DNA of 30,887 bases from UBA9410 sp036123585. GTDB taxonomy: Bacteria; Actinomycetota; Acidimicrobiia; Acidimicrobiales; MedAcidi-G1. Position numbers and translations under genes: made by a program. Below are positions 30,681 through 30,887 of the stretch, piece after piece (positions within the stretch are counted from its first letter, which is position 1; the number at the start of each line of letters is the position of its first letter). The stretch covers positions 1 through 30,887 of the forward strand of contig JAZADN010000004.1 in NCBI GenBank assembly GCA_036123585.1, in the 5' to 3' direction. The notes below the pieces were generated by a model. That model saw nothing but the letters and a program-made list of their open reading frames with translations. It was not told the DNA's origin and did no database searches.

Positions 30681-30887
30681 TCAGCGTACCTGCCTGCTCA
30701 GCCTCTCGTGTCGGCGCATGTGGACGCTCTGGACGAGCCCCAGAGCGACAAAGGTGGCCAGCATCGACGATCCGCCGTAACTGACCAGCGGGAATGGGAT
30801 CCCAGTAATGGGCATGATCCCCGTCGACATCCCCACGCTCTGGAAGACCTGGAAGGCCACCATCGAGAAGGTTCCGGCAGCCAGCAG
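30681..30887 (-). CDS. rodA: Rod-shape SEDS protein RodA, C-terminal part (runs off the window)
   Basis: The last 68 codons of a SEDS-family peptidoglycan glycosyltransferase. The visible SMVAFQVFQSVGMSTGIMPITGIPFPLVSYGGSSMLA is the conserved end of the family. FQVFQSVGM and GIMPITGIPFP fit RodA better than FtsW. A last membrane helix and a short basic tail (MRRHERLSRQVR) follow. The frame is open to the window edge. It lies just upstream of the TIGR03960 gene, the common actinobacterial order. Confidence 0.9.
   Translation of the reverse strand: MLAAGTFSMVAFQVFQSVGMSTGIMPITGIPFPLVSYGGSSMLATFVALGLVQSVHMRRHERLSRQVR
30683..30688 (-). promoter_or_regulatory. Putative -10 element of the TIGR03960 gene
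   Basis: TACGCT on the minus strand, 8 nt before the ATG at 30674, overlapping the rodA stop codon. Confidence 0.35.

Overview
The window is high-G+C chromosomal DNA from an actinobacterium. Supporting signs are a class II (mycobacterial-type) DAHP synthase, a degenerate LytR/LCP-like gene between nadD and rsfS, the paired radical-SAM genes beside a short RNase E/G, many GTG starts, and frequent 4-bp overlaps. An Acidimicrobiia-like marine or freshwater lineage would fit, but that is inference. Almost all of it is core genome. I see no insertion sequence, prophage, CRISPR array or defence island.

Layout. 1-3030: the start of a lipoprotein with a 36-bp tandem repeat (minus, cut by the window edge), leuS (minus), and a tRNA-Ala(GGC) with its own terminator. 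3040-7333: a copper module with copA and a downstream flavin split-barrel gene (minus), a divergent csoR, and a beta-propeller-like gene of unknown function. 7682-11360: a cobalamin riboswitch controlling a B12 uptake and activation operon, btuF-btuC-btuD-cobO. 11395-13594: nadD, LCP-like gene and rsfS, tightly coupled on minus. 13922-16220: a group 2-like sigma factor and class II DAHP synthase (plus). 16293-18713: a MoxR-type AAA+ ATPase and its VWA (CoxE-like) partner (minus). 18838-25478: proA, murJ (plus), proB, obgE and a dGTPase-like HD hydrolase (plus). 25568-30887: rodA (partial), the TIGR03960 and TIGR03936 pair, RNase E/G, rplU and rpmA, all minus and closed by a strong terminator.

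How the genes work together. Copper sensing by CsoR sits back to back with the exporter, with a C-tract operator candidate in the 25-bp gap. Cobalamin sensing by RNA controls capture (BtuF), import (BtuCD) and adenosylation (CobO). The remainder is housekeeping: translation, ribosome assembly and silencing, cell-wall export and elongation, proline, NAD and aromatic synthesis.

The most informative non-gene signal is regulatory. Twelve genes that head transcription units have a TANNNT hexamer ending 6-9 nt before the start codon and no convincing Shine-Dalgarno sequence. That is the geometry of leaderless transcription. Genes inside operons more often show Shine-Dalgarno sequences (rsfS, cobO, proB). 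The pattern also helps fix several start codons.
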